DNA of 64,000 bases, from assembly GCF_001183985.1 (NCBI RefSeq), contig NZ_LFZW01000001.1, forward strand, positions 4,918,591 through 4,982,590, given 5' to 3'. A model generated the notes under the pieces. The model saw only the letters and a list, made by a program, of their open reading frames with translations, searched no databases and had not been told where the DNA came from. A program made the position numbers and the translations under genes. Origin of the DNA: Peribacillus loiseleuriae (GTDB taxonomy: Bacteria > Bacillota > Bacilli > Bacillales > DSM-1321). Positions 30,067 through 39,182 of the stretch are shown here, one piece after another. Position 1 is the first letter of the stretch, and each line of letters starts with the position of its first letter.

Positions 30067-31044
30067 TTATCGTTCTATTGCTTGACCTGCAGTAATCAAG
30101 GCCAGTTTATATACATCTTCTTCATTACATCCACGAGAAAGATCATTTACAGGACGATTCAAGCCTTGCAGAATCGGACCAACCGCTTCGAAATTACCAA
30201 GGCGTTGCGCAATTTTATACCCAATATTTCCCGCCTCAAGACTTGGGAATACAAAGACGTTCGCATCACCTTGAATTAAAGAATCAGGCGCTTTACTTTT
30301 CGCAACAGAAGGTACAAACGCAGCATCGAATTGGAATTCTCCATCAAGAATTAACGATGGGCTCAACTCTTGTGCAATTTTTACTGCTTCTGCAACTTTT
30401 TCTGTTTCTGGTGATACCGCTGATCCCTTTGTTGAGAAGCTAAGCATCGCAACACGCGGTTCTATATTAAACATTTGAGCTGTTTTTGCACTTTCAATCG
30501 CAATTTCTGCTAAGTCATTACTGTCTGGCGCAATATTGATAGCACAATCTGCAAACACATATTTTTCTTCATCGCGAACCATGATGAATACCCCAGAAGT
30601 CTTTTTAACACCTTGTTTTGTTTTAATAATTTGAAGAGCAGGTCGTACGGTATCAGCAGTTGAATGTACTGCACCACTAACAAGACCGTCTGCTTTATTC
30701 GTATGCACAAGCATTGTACCGAAGTAATTTTCATTCAATAGAATTTGACGTGCTTGCTCTTCCGTTGCTTTTCCTTTACGTGCCTCCACGAAAGATGCAA
30801 CAAGCTCGTCCATCATCAAGTATTGAGCAGGATCATAGATTTCTACCGCTTCAAGTGAAACACCTAGGTTTTTGGCTGATTGCTGTATTTTTTCAATATC
30901 TCCAATCAAGATAGGAGTCAACAGCTTGTCTTCTGCCAAACGAGCAGCAGCTGTCAAGATTCGTTCATCCAAACCTTCTGGAAAAACTATTTTCAAATTG
31001 TGTCCTGAAATTTTTTCTTTTAATGTATCAAATAAATTACTCAT
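30067..31044 (-). CDS. pta: Phosphate acetyltransferase
   Basis: Interconverts acetyl-CoA and acetyl phosphate. 325 residues, the short single-domain form typical of Bacillus. Recognisable parts: KIVFPEGLDERIL at the start, GLVSGAVHSTADTVRPALQI, and PSLEAGNIGYKIAQRLG...GPILQGLNRPVNDLSRG at the end. GGAGGAAAAAGC precedes the ATG. Divergent from hemQ. Confidence 0.97.
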   Translation of the reverse strand: MSNLFDTLKEKISGHNLKIVFPEGLDERILTAAARLAEDKLLTPILIGDIEKIQQSAKNLGVSLEAVEIYDPAQYLMMDELVASFVEARKGKATEEQARQILLNENYFGTMLVHTNKADGLVSGAVHSTADTVRPALQIIKTKQGVKKTSGVFIMVRDEEKYVFADCAINIAPDSNDLAEIAIESAKTAQMFNIEPRVAMLSFSTKGSAVSPETEKVAEAVKIAQELSPSLILDGEFQFDAAFVPSVAKSKAPDSLIQGDANVFVFPSLEAGNIGYKIAQRLGNFEAVGPILQGLNRPVNDLSRGCNEEDVYKLALITAGQAIER

Positions 31045-31406
31045 GCTTTTTCCTCCTGTACGAAATGAACTGTATGAACCGACACTATTCCTAATGAATT
31101 ACGGCTACAAACATTCATTTTTTATTTTTATATAATTAGCATACCCTGTTAGCCTGAAAAATTCTAGAAACAGGCTGTTTGAGACCGTTTACATTTATAA
31201 AAAATATTATTTCGAGATAGTATGCGTTATCATTCCACGAAAAAGCTTCCAAAAGAGGTGGAAGATAAAACGTCGTGGACATCATCATGATTATGAACAA
31301 AATTTGAACATAGCTTGCTAAACTCTGAAGTTTTGGGGTTTCAAAATTTGCTTTCATCTAAATTATGGTATAGTTGTATATATAAAAACATATAGGAGTG
31401 ATACTC

Positions 31407-32156
31407 ATGAGTGAAGCTGCACAAACCCTTGAGGGCTGGTATTGCCTGCATGATTTCCGCACGATCGATTGGGCATCTTGGAAATTAATCTCTAACGAAG
31501 AACGCCAAGAAGCAATCTCAGAATTCAATCGTTTAGTAGACAAGTGGAATACAACACAAAGTAATAATGAAGGCAGTCATGCGCTTTATACCGTTGTTGG
31601 TCAAAAGGCAGATTTCATGATGATGTTTGCACGCCCAACAATGGAAGAGCTTAACGCAATTGAATTGGAATTCAATAAATCGAAGCTCGCTGAATACACA
31701 AACCCTAGTTATTCTTACGTATCTGTTGTTGAACTAAGCAACTATCTTTCCGGTGAGTCGAACGAGGATCCGTACCAAAATCCTCATGTTCGTTCTCGTT
31801 TGTACCCTATCCTGCCTAAATCGAAGTATGCTTGCTTCTATCCAATGGACAAGCGCCGCGCTGGGAATGACAATTGGTATATGCTTTCTATGGAAGAACG
31901 CAAAGGCCTAATGCGTTCCCACGGTTTGATTGGCCGCAGTTATGCAGGAAAGGTGAAACAAGTCATCTCCGGTTCTGTCGGTTTTGATGATTTCGAATGG
32001 GGCGTTACTTTATTCTCAGACGATGTACTGCAATTCAAAAAACTTGTTTATGAAATGCGTTTTGACGAAGTGAGTGCCCGCTATGGCGAATTCGGTTCTT
32101 TCTTTGTTGGAAACATCCTTCCTGAAGAAGATATTTCTACATTTTTATCTATCTAA
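31407..32156 (+). CDS. hemQ: Coproheme decarboxylase HemQ (ChdC)
   Basis: Final step of the coproporphyrin-dependent haem route of Gram-positives: two oxidative decarboxylations of coproheme using peroxide. 249 residues from the ATG six nt after AGGAGTG (an upstream GTG lies in that site). Family sequence: [49 protein letters not shown] with the catalytic Tyr region, and [20 protein letters not shown] with the haem-ligand area. ywfI in B. subtilis. Confidence 0.96.
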   Translation: MSEAAQTLEGWYCLHDFRTIDWASWKLISNEERQEAISEFNRLVDKWNTTQSNNEGSHALYTVVGQKADFMMMFARPTMEELNAIELEFNKSKLAEYTNPSYSYVSVVELSNYLSGESNEDPYQNPHVRSRLYPILPKSKYACFYPMDKRRAGNDNWYMLSMEERKGLMRSHGLIGRSYAGKVKQVISGSVGFDDFEWGVTLFSDDVLQFKKLVYEMRFDEVSARYGEFGSFFVGNILPEEDISTFLSI

Positions 32157-32261
32157 CAAATAAGGGCGACTTAGAGGGGACTGACTTCCACACAAATATC
32201 TGTGTCTGGACTAACAAACAGCCATTTCGCTACTAGATAAGAGAGTGTGGAGAATGTCCCA

Positions 32262-32352
32262 AAAGGGTCTGGCCTCATACGCTATATAACCCGTTTATTG
32301 TGTTAATTACACATCATATAAACGATATATAGAAATGTGGGCCAGACCCTTT
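32262..32352. repeat. Intergenic hairpin of the GGGTC family after hemQ
   Basis: AAAGGGTCTGGCC (32262-32274) and GGCCAGACCCTTT (32340-32352) are a perfect 13-bp inverted repeat; inside, GTTTAT/ATAAAC are again inverted. Probably also ends hemQ transcription. Confidence 0.75.
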
Positions 32353-32427
32353 CATTATAAGACGTATATTTTAATTAAATTAGCTCTTTTTTTGCATTCC
32401 CCACCACCACAACGACCCAAACTTTTT

Positions 32428-32458
32428 GTCATAAACCCACCACCCTCACCGTACACAT
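32428..32458 (+). promoter_or_regulatory. Sigma-E-like promoter of cwlJ
   Basis: GTCATAAA (32428-32435), 14-nt spacer, CGTACACAT (32450-32458) resembles the mother-cell sigma-E consensus GTCATATT-N14-CATACA.T. B. subtilis cwlJ-gerQ is sigma-E dependent. Confidence 0.6.
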
Positions 32459-32552
32459 GAAATAGTGATGATGCAATTTTCACGTAAAAATTCCCCTATT
32501 AACCAATACATCTAGATTGATTAGTAAAAGCAGCTATAGAGAGGTGATTAGG

Positions 32553-32984
32553 TTGGCAGTCATCAGTCATAATGAAGCAGATGTAAAACTTTTAGCCCGC
32601 CTGATGCGGGCCGAGGCTGAGGGTGAAGGAACGCAAGGAATGCTTTTAGTTGGAAATGTGGGCGTAAATCGGGTGAGAGCCGAATGTCTTGATTTTAAAA
32701 ATATTTCAAATATGAATAAGATGGTTTTTCAGAATCCAGGGGGCTTCGAGGCCAGTCAAAAAGGGTATTTCTATCAACGGGCTCGTCAATCAGAAATTGA
32801 CCTTGCTAGAAAAGTAATTAAGGGAAACCGCTACCATCCAGCACGAAATTCGTTATGGTTTTTTAAACCCTCTGGAGCTTGCCCATCACAATGGTATAAC
32901 CAAAACAATACTGGACGTTTCAAGTCACACTGCTTCTTCCAGCCAACACAAGAGAATTGCCCTAGCGTGTACAGTACGTATTAA
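32553..32984 (+). CDS. cwlJ: Spore cortex-lytic enzyme CwlJ
   Basis: SleB-type cell wall hydrolase placed in the spore coat that degrades cortex during germination, notably in response to Ca-DPA. 143 residues without a signal peptide, which distinguishes CwlJ from SleB. Starts at the TTG six nt after GAGGTG. Key parts: ARLMRAEAEGEGTQGMLLVGNVGVNR with the catalytic Glu, then GYFYQRARQSE and CPSQWYNQNNTGRFKSHCFFQP. GerQ, required for its function, is encoded next. Confidence 0.95.
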   Translation: MAVISHNEADVKLLARLMRAEAEGEGTQGMLLVGNVGVNRVRAECLDFKNISNMNKMVFQNPGGFEASQKGYFYQRARQSEIDLARKVIKGNRYHPARNSLWFFKPSGACPSQWYNQNNTGRFKSHCFFQPTQENCPSVYSTY

Positions 32985-33235
32985 AAAAATGGCTACGGAG
33001 GTTGTCTGTTTACACCGATTCCTTATGTCTTCATCGGCATAGCCCACTTCCTCTAGCCAAAGAAAGTAAGATGTATCTACGAATTTTCGAATCCGTATTT
33101 TTCATAATAAGCAAGAAGACAGCGCGAAAAGGGCTGGAATTTATTATTCCTAAACGTTCATTGACGAGTCACTCCGTATTTCAAAAAGCATGTACTTAGT
33201 TTCATGTCTAATTTCAGATATTTGGAGGGTAAATG

Positions 33236-33721
33236 ATGAATCAGCCTACAAATCAAAATCAATTTGGAAATTATCCGTTTCCACAAGGCTATCCACCGCC
33301 ATATGGAAACGCTAATCCGGCTCAAAGTCCGACTGGATATCAACAACCCGGCCCGTATCAGCCTACTCAAATACCTTTACAAGTACCAATTCCACCAAGC
33401 ATGCCGGCCGGCGGTCCACAGGTTCCAGGAATGCTGCCAGTTGAAGAATCTTATATTGAGAATATCCTAAGGCTTAATAAAGGAAAATTAGTTACCATCT
33501 ATACAACCTTTGAGAATAACCGAGAGTGGAATGCGAAAATTTTCAAAGGTATTATAGAAGCTGCCGGGCGTGACCATATCATAATCAGTGATCCACAAAC
33601 AGGACTTCGATACTTAATACCAATGGTTTATTTAGATTACGTCACTTTTGAAGAAGAAATTGAATATGAATATCCATTCGGTTCAGGTCAGGTGAATATG
33701 GCGTCCTATCCACCTAGATAA
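33236..33721 (+). CDS. gerQ: Spore coat protein GerQ
   Basis: Coat protein needed for CwlJ localisation; cross-linked by transglutaminase in B. subtilis. The first ~75 residues are Pro/Gln/Tyr/Gly-rich (PPPYGNANPAQSPTGYQQPG), and the conserved C-terminal domain runs from YIENILRLNKGKLVTIY to YLDYVTFEEEIEYEYP. Two adjacent ATGs at 33233 and 33236; the second is seven nt from GGAGG. The 248-bp gap after cwlJ may carry its own promoter (CATGTACT near 33188), but this is weak. Confidence 0.95.
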   Translation: MNQPTNQNQFGNYPFPQGYPPPYGNANPAQSPTGYQQPGPYQPTQIPLQVPIPPSMPAGGPQVPGMLPVEESYIENILRLNKGKLVTIYTTFENNREWNAKIFKGIIEAAGRDHIIISDPQTGLRYLIPMVYLDYVTFEEEIEYEYPFGSGQVNMASYPPR

Positions 33722-33816
33722 GAAAATAACAAGGCTTAAGTGACTCGAAAGCATGGGCGCTTCAGCTACACGCTACATTCATTAAAAAGGGATATACTTT
33801 CTCTTTCATAACGAAC

Positions 33817-33860
33817 AAGAGGCTGTTTCAAGATTCATTCCTTGTGACGGCCTCTTAGTA
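33817..33860. terminator. Bidirectional terminator between gerQ and ywdK
   Basis: AAGAGGCTGT...GACGGCCTCTT (33817-33856) with AAG/CTT pairing inside. Lies between two converging genes. Confidence 0.7.
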
Positions 33861-33865
33861 TTTGT

Positions 33866-34234
33866 TTATAAATATTTCACGGTTGCAACGACTAGCAACA
33901 CCCACGCTGCAAGGAAAGCAACTCCTCCTAGAGGGGTAATCGCACCAAGAACTTTAATTCCCGATACACTCAATACATATAAACTTCCTGAGAATAAAAT
34001 GATACCAGCAAACATGAGCCATCCTGACCAGTTCATAATTGGACTAGATACTCTTCCAAGAAGAACTCCGATAATCAGTAAGCCTATGGCATGAAACATT
34101 TGATAGTGAACACCGGTTTGCCATACAGCTAGGTATTTATCAGAGATCTTTCCCTCTAACCCATGGGCACCGAAAGCACCGAGGGCCACAGCTACAAAAG
34201 CATTAATCGCTCCTAAAATAATAAATAATTTCAT
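33866..34234 (-). CDS. ywdK: DUF423 family membrane protein (YwdK-like)
   Basis: 122-residue integral membrane protein with four predicted helices ([23 protein letters not shown] at the start, [41 protein letters not shown]). GAFGAHGLE is the family signature. ATG at 34234, six nt after GAGGTG. Function unknown. ywdI is 18 nt upstream, the B. subtilis order. Confidence 0.92.
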   Translation of the reverse strand: MKLFIILGAINAFVAVALGAFGAHGLEGKISDKYLAVWQTGVHYQMFHAIGLLIIGVLLGRVSSPIMNWSGWLMFAGIILFSGSLYVLSVSGIKVLGAITPLGGVAFLAAWVLLVVATVKYL

Positions 34235-34252
34235 CCTCAACACCTCTTTTTT

Positions 34253-34552
34253 TTAAAAATCAAATAGGGAATCTCCATTGGCATCAGCCATTTTAACAGG
34301 TTTCGTTTGTGATACGGATGAAACAATCGGGATTTGCTGTTGAATCGGCTGGTTGAATACCGCTGTCGTCTGAACTGGAACATGGCTCGTACTTAAATGT
34401 GTTGTCGCTCCTTCCTTTCCGTCATTCAGAACATCACATAATGCTTGAATCGCCAGCATATATCCACTTAATACTGCTTTAGATTCTGCATGCTTTGCTT
34501 TTGCAACCAGTTCACCCATTTTATCTAATATTTTCCCAGATGAAACTTCCAT
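34253..34552 (-). CDS. ywdI: DUF5327 family protein (YwdI-like)
   Basis: 99 residues. Conserved helical N-terminus (KILDKMGELVAKAKHAESKAVLSGYMLAIQALCDVL split over two helices), then a low-complexity Thr/Gln/Pro region and a short conserved end DSLFDF. Found between ywdK and ung in Bacillus. Function unknown. AGAGGTG precedes the ATG. Confidence 0.85.
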   Translation of the reverse strand: MEVSSGKILDKMGELVAKAKHAESKAVLSGYMLAIQALCDVLNDGKEGATTHLSTSHVPVQTTAVFNQPIQQQIPIVSSVSQTKPVKMADANGDSLFDF

Positions 34553-34570
34553 CTTCTCACCTCTTTACTT

Positions 34571-34692
34571 GAGGCTGACTCCTAACAAAAATGGTCAGAC
34601 CCTAAATCTACTCTATATCGTTTATAAACGTGTAAGTGATAAAATAAACAGGTGTATAGAGTGTAAGGTCAGACTCTTTTGAGACAGCCTCT
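34571..34692. repeat. Intergenic hairpin of the GGGTC family before ywdI
   Basis: GAGGCTG at the left pairs with CAGCCTC at the right. Inside are GGTCAGACCC (left) and GGTCAGACTC (right), and GTTTAT/ATAAAC inverted. Lies between the small Cys protein gene and ywdI. Confidence 0.65.
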
Positions 34693-34727
34693 GCTGTTGC
34701 TTAGCATATCAAAAAACGAGCATCAGT

Positions 34728-34925
34728 TCAAAGTTTGCTTTTTACTGGTTTGCAAGCAGGTTTCGGTGTAAATTTCATACAAGCTTCACCGGATGAGCGG
34801 AGTACTTCTAATGATGGAAGATTGGCACTTTTAAAGGAAAAAGATCTGCATCCTCGTGGAAACTGGGGGTCCCATGTCACATAATAATGCTTGCAAGCCA
34901 TACAATTTATTCTTTTTTCCTGCAT
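34728..34925 (-). CDS. Small conserved Cys-containing protein near ung
   Basis: 65 residues with four Cys: CMACKHY near residue 8-12, GCRSF near 30 and ACMKF near 49, consistent with a small zinc-binding fold. The pattern MxCKxYYVTWDPxFPxGCR..F.FKS...PS..V..SSG..CM.F.PK is a widespread short family often found beside uracil-DNA glycosylase genes and sometimes mislabelled as such. No enzymatic role is known. The ribosome site is weak. Read with ung on the same strand. Confidence 0.75.
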   Translation of the reverse strand: MQEKRINCMACKHYYVTWDPQFPRGCRSFSFKSANLPSLEVLRSSGEACMKFTPKPACKPVKSKL

Positions 34926-35036
34926 AATCTACAACCCTTTCACAAAAGCCCCTGTTTCACGTGGAACATTGTCAGTTTTTATCCCGATTTAACTAACCCA
35001 CTTTTACAGGTTTTAGAATCAAACTAAATAGCTTTA

Positions 35037-35717
35037 TTATCTATTTGAAATTTGCCAATCAATCTCATGTTCCCCTAGCTGCTTTAGAAGTTGATTGGTT
35101 TTTGAAAACGGTCGGCTACCCAAAAAGCCCCGACTTGCTGATAATGGGCTTGGATGAACCGATGTGATGATTGGATGCTTCGTTGCATCAATTAATGGAA
35201 TTTTACTTTGCGCTGGTTTCCCCCATAAAATAAAGACCACCGGTGTCTTGCGTTCATTTAATAGTGATATGACTTTATTCGTAAACAGCTCCCAGCCTTT
35301 TCCGCGATGGGAATGTGCTTCCCCTTCTCTAACTGTCAATACAGTATTCAAAAGCAGTACCCCCTGCTCTGCCCATTGAACAAGGTTTCCGTGATTTGGG
35401 ATTGTGCAGCCTATATCCGTATGCAATTCTTTATAAATATTTTTTAAAGAAGGAGGAATCTTCACTTCTGGTTGAACAGAGAAACTAAGACCATGAGCTT
35501 GATGCGGTCCGTGATATGGATCCTGACCTAGAATAACCACCTTTACCTTATGAAACGGCGTAAGTGTAAGCGCGCTGTATATATCCTTGGCTTCTGGATG
35601 GATTCTTTCATTCCTATACTCTTTTTTCAAAAACTCTCGTAGCTCTTGATAATACGGCTTTTTGAATTCCTCTGCCAAGAGTGGCTCCCAATCATTGTGT
35701 AAAATTTGATTCTTCAT
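35037..35717 (-). CDS. ung: Uracil-DNA glycosylase
   Basis: Family 1 UDG that removes uracil from DNA in base excision repair. 226 residues. The water-activating Asp motif [18 protein letters not shown] and the DNA-contacting [11 protein letters not shown] loop are intact. AAAGGAG precedes the ATG. ywdG in B. subtilis. Confidence 0.97.
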   Translation of the reverse strand: MKNQILHNDWEPLLAEEFKKPYYQELREFLKKEYRNERIHPEAKDIYSALTLTPFHKVKVVILGQDPYHGPHQAHGLSFSVQPEVKIPPSLKNIYKELHTDIGCTIPNHGNLVQWAEQGVLLLNTVLTVREGEAHSHRGKGWELFTNKVISLLNERKTPVVFILWGKPAQSKIPLIDATKHPIITSVHPSPLSASRGFLGSRPFSKTNQLLKQLGEHEIDWQISNR

Positions 35718-35876
35718 TGTCTAAAAGCTCCTTTCTACAATCTAGTATTCTCCATTATACGCTATGCTAACACTTCCTTCCTCGTTTTATCAGGCGTTTA
35801 CAATTTTCAGGTTTCTACTCTACCCATTTATGGATATAAGGGGTAAATGGGCTTATTAATGTTGGGGGAATAGAGT

Positions 35877-36296
35877 ATGAAAAGAAGTTGGTTTTTAAAC
35901 AAATGGATGTATGGAATGTATATGATTCTCCTAGCTATTACAATCGTGATTGTGTACAACAGCTATAAACCACTACCAGAGGGGATTTCCTTTGAGGGAA
36001 GGGCACATCGTGTTGATGATGTGAATTTCATATACGATTTGTCGTACAAAGACAAAAGCGGCCATACCCAGCATGAACAGCGGATATTCAATGATATCTA
36101 CCAAGCCATTGAAGACGCTGATGAATTTATTGTAATTTCTAGAGACTCTGGAAGGATGAAGATGGGGTGCATACGGTTGATTATAAAGAATATCAGGATG
36201 AACTTCCTTTGTTTAAGTATATTACTTACCGTATACAGAAGTTTTTCAAATTTACAACCTACTAATTTTCCATTAATTAGGAAGTTTCGTTTCTAG
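35877..36296 (+). pseudogene. Phospholipase D-like protein, broken (N-terminal part with frameshifted tail)
   Basis: One N-terminal membrane helix (MYMILLAITIVIVYNSY), then PLPEGISFEG and FIYDLSYKDKSGHTQHEQRIFNDIYQAIEDADEFIVI, which match the N-terminus of a Bacillus PLD-like family of about 450-500 residues as I recall it. Soon after, the frame becomes compositionally odd. Shifting by one base near 36150 opens KDEDGVHTVDYKEYQ...LFKYITYRIQKFFKF, ending at a TAA at 36263-36265, which looks like a natural C-terminus. No HKD motif exists between, so a large deletion plus frameshift is inferred. A short genuine membrane protein with one frameshift is the alternative. Confidence 0.55.
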
Positions 36297-36309
36297 CGAA
36301 AGCGGCTAT
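36284..36309 (+). promoter_or_regulatory. Sigma-B-like promoter of the general stress protein gene
   Basis: GTTTCG (36284-36289), 14 nt, GGCTAT (36304-36309) resembles the sigma-B consensus GTTTAA-N13-15-GGGTAT. The downstream family is sigma-B controlled in B. subtilis. Confidence 0.55.
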
Positions 36310-36385
36310 ATATAGAACATAACCAAAAGCTAGCAGCAACTTTTACAAGCACTCACTTTTAAAAAATTAGAGGAGGAACTATTTT

Positions 36386-36715
36386 ATGTATCAAGTATAT
36401 GTTGTAGAAAATGGCGTACAAGCAAAGGAAAGAATTGATCAGTTGGTAACGACAGGATTCTCAAATGAAAATATTTACTTATTCGCTCATAATATAGACC
36501 GCTCAGAGCATTTGACTGAAGCTACAAACACAGAAGAAATCGGAATGAAGGAGCAAGGCCTCTTAGATACAATAGGAAATCTATTTAAATCCCGAGGAGA
36601 TGAGCTACGTAACCGCTTCGAGAATCTTGGCTTAACTGAGTCTGAAGCGTCTCGGTATGAAGAAGAACTGGATAAAGGCAAGGTAGTTGTCATAGCAAGC
36701 ACAGACGCAAAATAA
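36386..36715 (+). CDS. General stress protein (GSP17M/YflT family)
   Basis: 109 residues starting MYQVYVVENGVQAKERIDQL, followed by YLFAHNIDRSE and ending YEEELDKGKVVVIAS, the standard layout of the heat/general stress family represented by YflT and YdaG-linked GSP17M proteins in B. subtilis. Molecular function is unknown. GAGGAGG precedes the ATG, and a sigma-B-like promoter lies about 80 bp upstream. Which paralogue it is cannot be decided. Confidence 0.88.
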   Translation: MYQVYVVENGVQAKERIDQLVTTGFSNENIYLFAHNIDRSEHLTEATNTEEIGMKEQGLLDTIGNLFKSRGDELRNRFENLGLTESEASRYEEELDKGKVVVIASTDAK

Positions 36716-36747
36716 AGTGAAGCTTCCAAACACTAATCAAATTAAAA

Positions 36748-36795
36748 GGGCCTGGCATTTTCCAAATTAAGTGCGGAAATTGGCAGGCCTGTTTC
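36748..36795 (+). terminator. Terminator after the stress protein gene
   Basis: GGGCCTGGCATTTTCC pairs with GGAAATTGGCAGGCCT across an 11-nt loop, then GTTTCAT. Confidence 0.7.
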
Positions 36796-37003
36796 ATGCT
36801 TTCTTCTAACTACTATGTAGAAAACCTTTTTGACAATACCTATCTAGCGTTCCATTCCTCTGAATCTAGAATGCCCTAAACAACATGTATAAATCTCTTT
36901 GCATTCAAGCATTTCTTCATTTTACTTATCAGCGTTTATGCTATACTAATTAACAGAAATTAAAAAAATATTTTATATACTTCCCTGGGGGGTCACTAAG
37001 ATC

Positions 37004-37825
37004 ATGACGATGAAAAAGGCACTTTCTATCGCAGGCTCGGATGCTAGTGGTGGAGCTGGTATACAAGCAGATTTAAAAACACTTCAAGAGCTGGGTGTAT
37101 ATGGTATGACTGCTTTAACAGTTATTGCCACGATGGACCCAAAGAATAACTGGAATCACAATGTATTTCCACAAGATATCAAGGCTTTAGAGGCTCAACT
37201 GGAAACGATCCTTTCCGTTGGTATTGATGCAATGAAAACAGGAATGCTTGGAAGTGTAGAAACCATTGAATTAGTCGGACGTACAATCGATGAAAATGGA
37301 TTGAAAAATGTCGTGATTGATCCAGTTATGGTTTGTAAAGGAACAGACGAAGTGTTACACCCTGAAACAGCCATTGCACTTCGCGAAATCTTAACACCAA
37401 GAGCAACTGTTATAACGCCTAACTTATTTGAAGCATGGCAATTAGCACAAACAGGCCCAATTCAAACGATTGACGATATGAAAGAAGCAGCTGTTAAGAT
37501 CCATGAAATTGGTGCTAAGTATGTATTAATTAAAGGCGGCAGCAAGCTTAATTATGAAAAAGCAATCGACTTACTGTATGATGGTAAGGAATTTGAGATT
37601 CTTGAATCTGACAAAATTGAAACAGCCTACACACACGGAGCTGGTTGCACATACTCTGCTGCAATTACAGCAGAACTTGCAAAAGGGACATCTCCGAAAG
37701 AGGCGATTTACACAGCGAAGGAATTCATCACTGAAGCGATTCGCCATTCATGGAGGCTTAATAAATATGTAGGTCCTGTTATGCATGGGGCATACAAAGA
37801 GTTCAGCAAAGCAAGCAAAAAATAA
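37004..37825 (+). CDS. pdxK: Pyridoxine/pyridoxal kinase, ThiD-like (PdxK)
   Basis: ATP-dependent kinase of the HMP-kinase (ThiD) family. Bacillus PdxK phosphorylates pyridoxal/pyridoxine, and HMP to a degree. 273 residues: ALSIAGSDASGGAGIQADLKT, VVIDPVMVCKGTDEVL, and the catalytic THGAGCTYSAAI, whose Cys is characteristic of the PdxK/ThiD-like clade. The match to B. subtilis PdxK (ywdB, formerly called ThiD) runs the full length. GGGGGG lies about ten nt before the ATG. Confidence 0.93.
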   Translation: MTMKKALSIAGSDASGGAGIQADLKTLQELGVYGMTALTVIATMDPKNNWNHNVFPQDIKALEAQLETILSVGIDAMKTGMLGSVETIELVGRTIDENGLKNVVIDPVMVCKGTDEVLHPETAIALREILTPRATVITPNLFEAWQLAQTGPIQTIDDMKEAAVKIHEIGAKYVLIKGGSKLNYEKAIDLLYDGKEFEILESDKIETAYTHGAGCTYSAAITAELAKGTSPKEAIYTAKEFITEAIRHSWRLNKYVGPVMHGAYKEFSKASKK

Positions 37826-37867
37826 GAAGATTATCGGCCTACCCGGCTCATTCAGCAGGATTTATAG

Positions 37868-37904
37868 AAGGCTTCCTCATTTCGAGGACAAGCCTTTTTT
37901 TTCA
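37868..37904 (+). terminator. Terminator after pdxK
   Basis: AAGGCTT-CCTC-attt-GAGG-AAGCCTT followed by TTTTTTTTC. Confidence 0.85.
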
Positions 37905-38041
37905 TCTAAATGGTCCTTACCACTAGCTATAGTCTTATCATTTCACTTTTTACCGCTATTTTTGTAAGATGGTGTGTAAGATACTAACATGTAGACGGAC
38001 GAGATCATACGATAATTCGCTCCGACATAGGAGGAAATTAG

Positions 38042-38389
38042 ATGAAACCAATTGAACGTGATGAAGTACAACGCGCGATTGACACTTTCGCCAAAAGAGA
38101 TGTTTTTCTTCATCTTGAAACGACAAATGGGGCATATGCCTCTCACCATGATGAATCGTTTTTTTCCGCAGGTGCTTATATCCGTAATGCCAAAGTTCAG
38201 TACGAACATGGAAAGATTGTTGGCGATGACCCGTACCGCGTCGGACTTAAGCTTGAAATTGGCTGGGTGTATGCCGAAGGACTCAATCATTTCGAAATAG
38301 ATGAACAAGGAAGGCTGCTGTTAGCTGGACTTGATTCGACAGGAAAACTTGCTGTTGCTTTACAAATCAGCCTGCAGCCATTTGAATGA
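38042..38389 (+). CDS. yojF: YojF family protein (DUF1806)
   Basis: 115 residues: ERDEVQRAIDTFAKRDVFLHLETTNGAYA, FFSAGAYIRNAKV and KLEIGWVYAEGLNHFEIDEQGRLLLAGLD are typical. Always linked to the BshB2 deacetylase; a role as its partner has been suggested but not shown. GGAGGAAATTAG precedes the ATG. Nine nt from stop to the next gene. Confidence 0.9.
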   Translation: MKPIERDEVQRAIDTFAKRDVFLHLETTNGAYASHHDESFFSAGAYIRNAKVQYEHGKIVGDDPYRVGLKLEIGWVYAEGLNHFEIDEQGRLLLAGLDSTGKLAVALQISLQPFE

Positions 38390-38407
38390 GAAAAGGAGAT
38401 GATCGCT

Positions 38408-39082
38408 TTGGAAAAAGAGAAACAAGTACTAGTCGTATTTCCACATCCAGATGATGAAGCATTTGGCGTTTCAGGAACGATTGCTTCCTATATAGAAAGC
38501 GGTACGCCTGTTACATATGCCTGCTTGACTCTTGGTGAAATGGGACGTAATCTTGGAAATCCCCCTTTCGCTACTAGAGAATCACTTCCTAAAATTCGCA
38601 AAAAGGAATTACAAGATGCTGCGGATTCACTAGGGATTACAGATGTAAGAATGCTTGGATTACGTGATAAAACTGTTGAATTTGAGGATGATGGCGAACT
38701 CACTGACAGAATCTCTTCCCTCATACAGGAACTAACACCGTCACTAATCATCACGTTTTATCCCGGCTACAGCGTTCACCCTGATCACGAAGCTACTGCT
38801 CGGGCAGTCGTTCGCGCTGTAGAAGCATTACCGGTCAACCAGCAGCCAAAGCTTCAATGTGTGGCCTTTTCAAACAACTGTGTGGCTGAGCTGGGTGAAC
38901 CTGATATCATCCATGATATTACCCCAGTACAAGACAAGAAGATAGCCGCCATGAAAGCACACCGTTCACAAACCGAAGCCATGCTTGCCACATGGGCTGA
39001 AAAACTTGAGGTTGAAGATCCTGAGCTACTTGGCTGGATTCAAAAAGAAAGACTCTGGACTTATCAATGGCCAGAGAAATGA
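38408..39082 (+). CDS. bshB2: Bacillithiol biosynthesis deacetylase BshB2
   Basis: Zinc LmbE-type deacetylase that removes acetyl from GlcNAc-malate in bacillithiol synthesis, and may also act on bacillithiol conjugates. The zinc motif HPDDE is in VFPHPDDEAFGVSG, and the third ligand His in GYSVHPDHEATARAV. TTG start nine nt from AAGGAG; the ATG at 38399 overlaps that site. 224 residues. The organism therefore probably uses bacillithiol as its main thiol. Confidence 0.94.
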   Translation: MEKEKQVLVVFPHPDDEAFGVSGTIASYIESGTPVTYACLTLGEMGRNLGNPPFATRESLPKIRKKELQDAADSLGITDVRMLGLRDKTVEFEDDGELTDRISSLIQELTPSLIITFYPGYSVHPDHEATARAVVRAVEALPVNQQPKLQCVAFSNNCVAELGEPDIIHDITPVQDKKIAAMKAHRSQTEAMLATWAEKLEVEDPELLGWIQKERLWTYQWPEK

Positions 39083-39088
39083 GAAAGA

Positions 39089-39125
39089 GCAAAAAAGAGA
39101 GAAACAACAGGTCCTCTCTTTTTTG
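39089..39125. terminator. Bidirectional terminator between bshB2 and glpX
   Basis: GCAAAAAAGAGAG ... CTCTCTTTTTTGC inverted repeat with A- and T-runs built in, between converging genes. Confidence 0.85.
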
Positions 39126-39182
39126 CTTGTTTTCATTTTATAATCGTTGTCAATGTTCTACCGTTTTTCAACTTAAGAGTCC

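Noticed and set aside
31136..31406. Short frames between pta and hemQ
   Set aside because: No ribosome sites and A/T-driven composition; the region is the shared promoter interval.
34728..34925. Calling the small Cys protein a uracil-DNA glycosylase from its neighbourhood
   Set aside because: It is 65 residues and lacks every UDG motif; the true enzyme is at 35037-35717.
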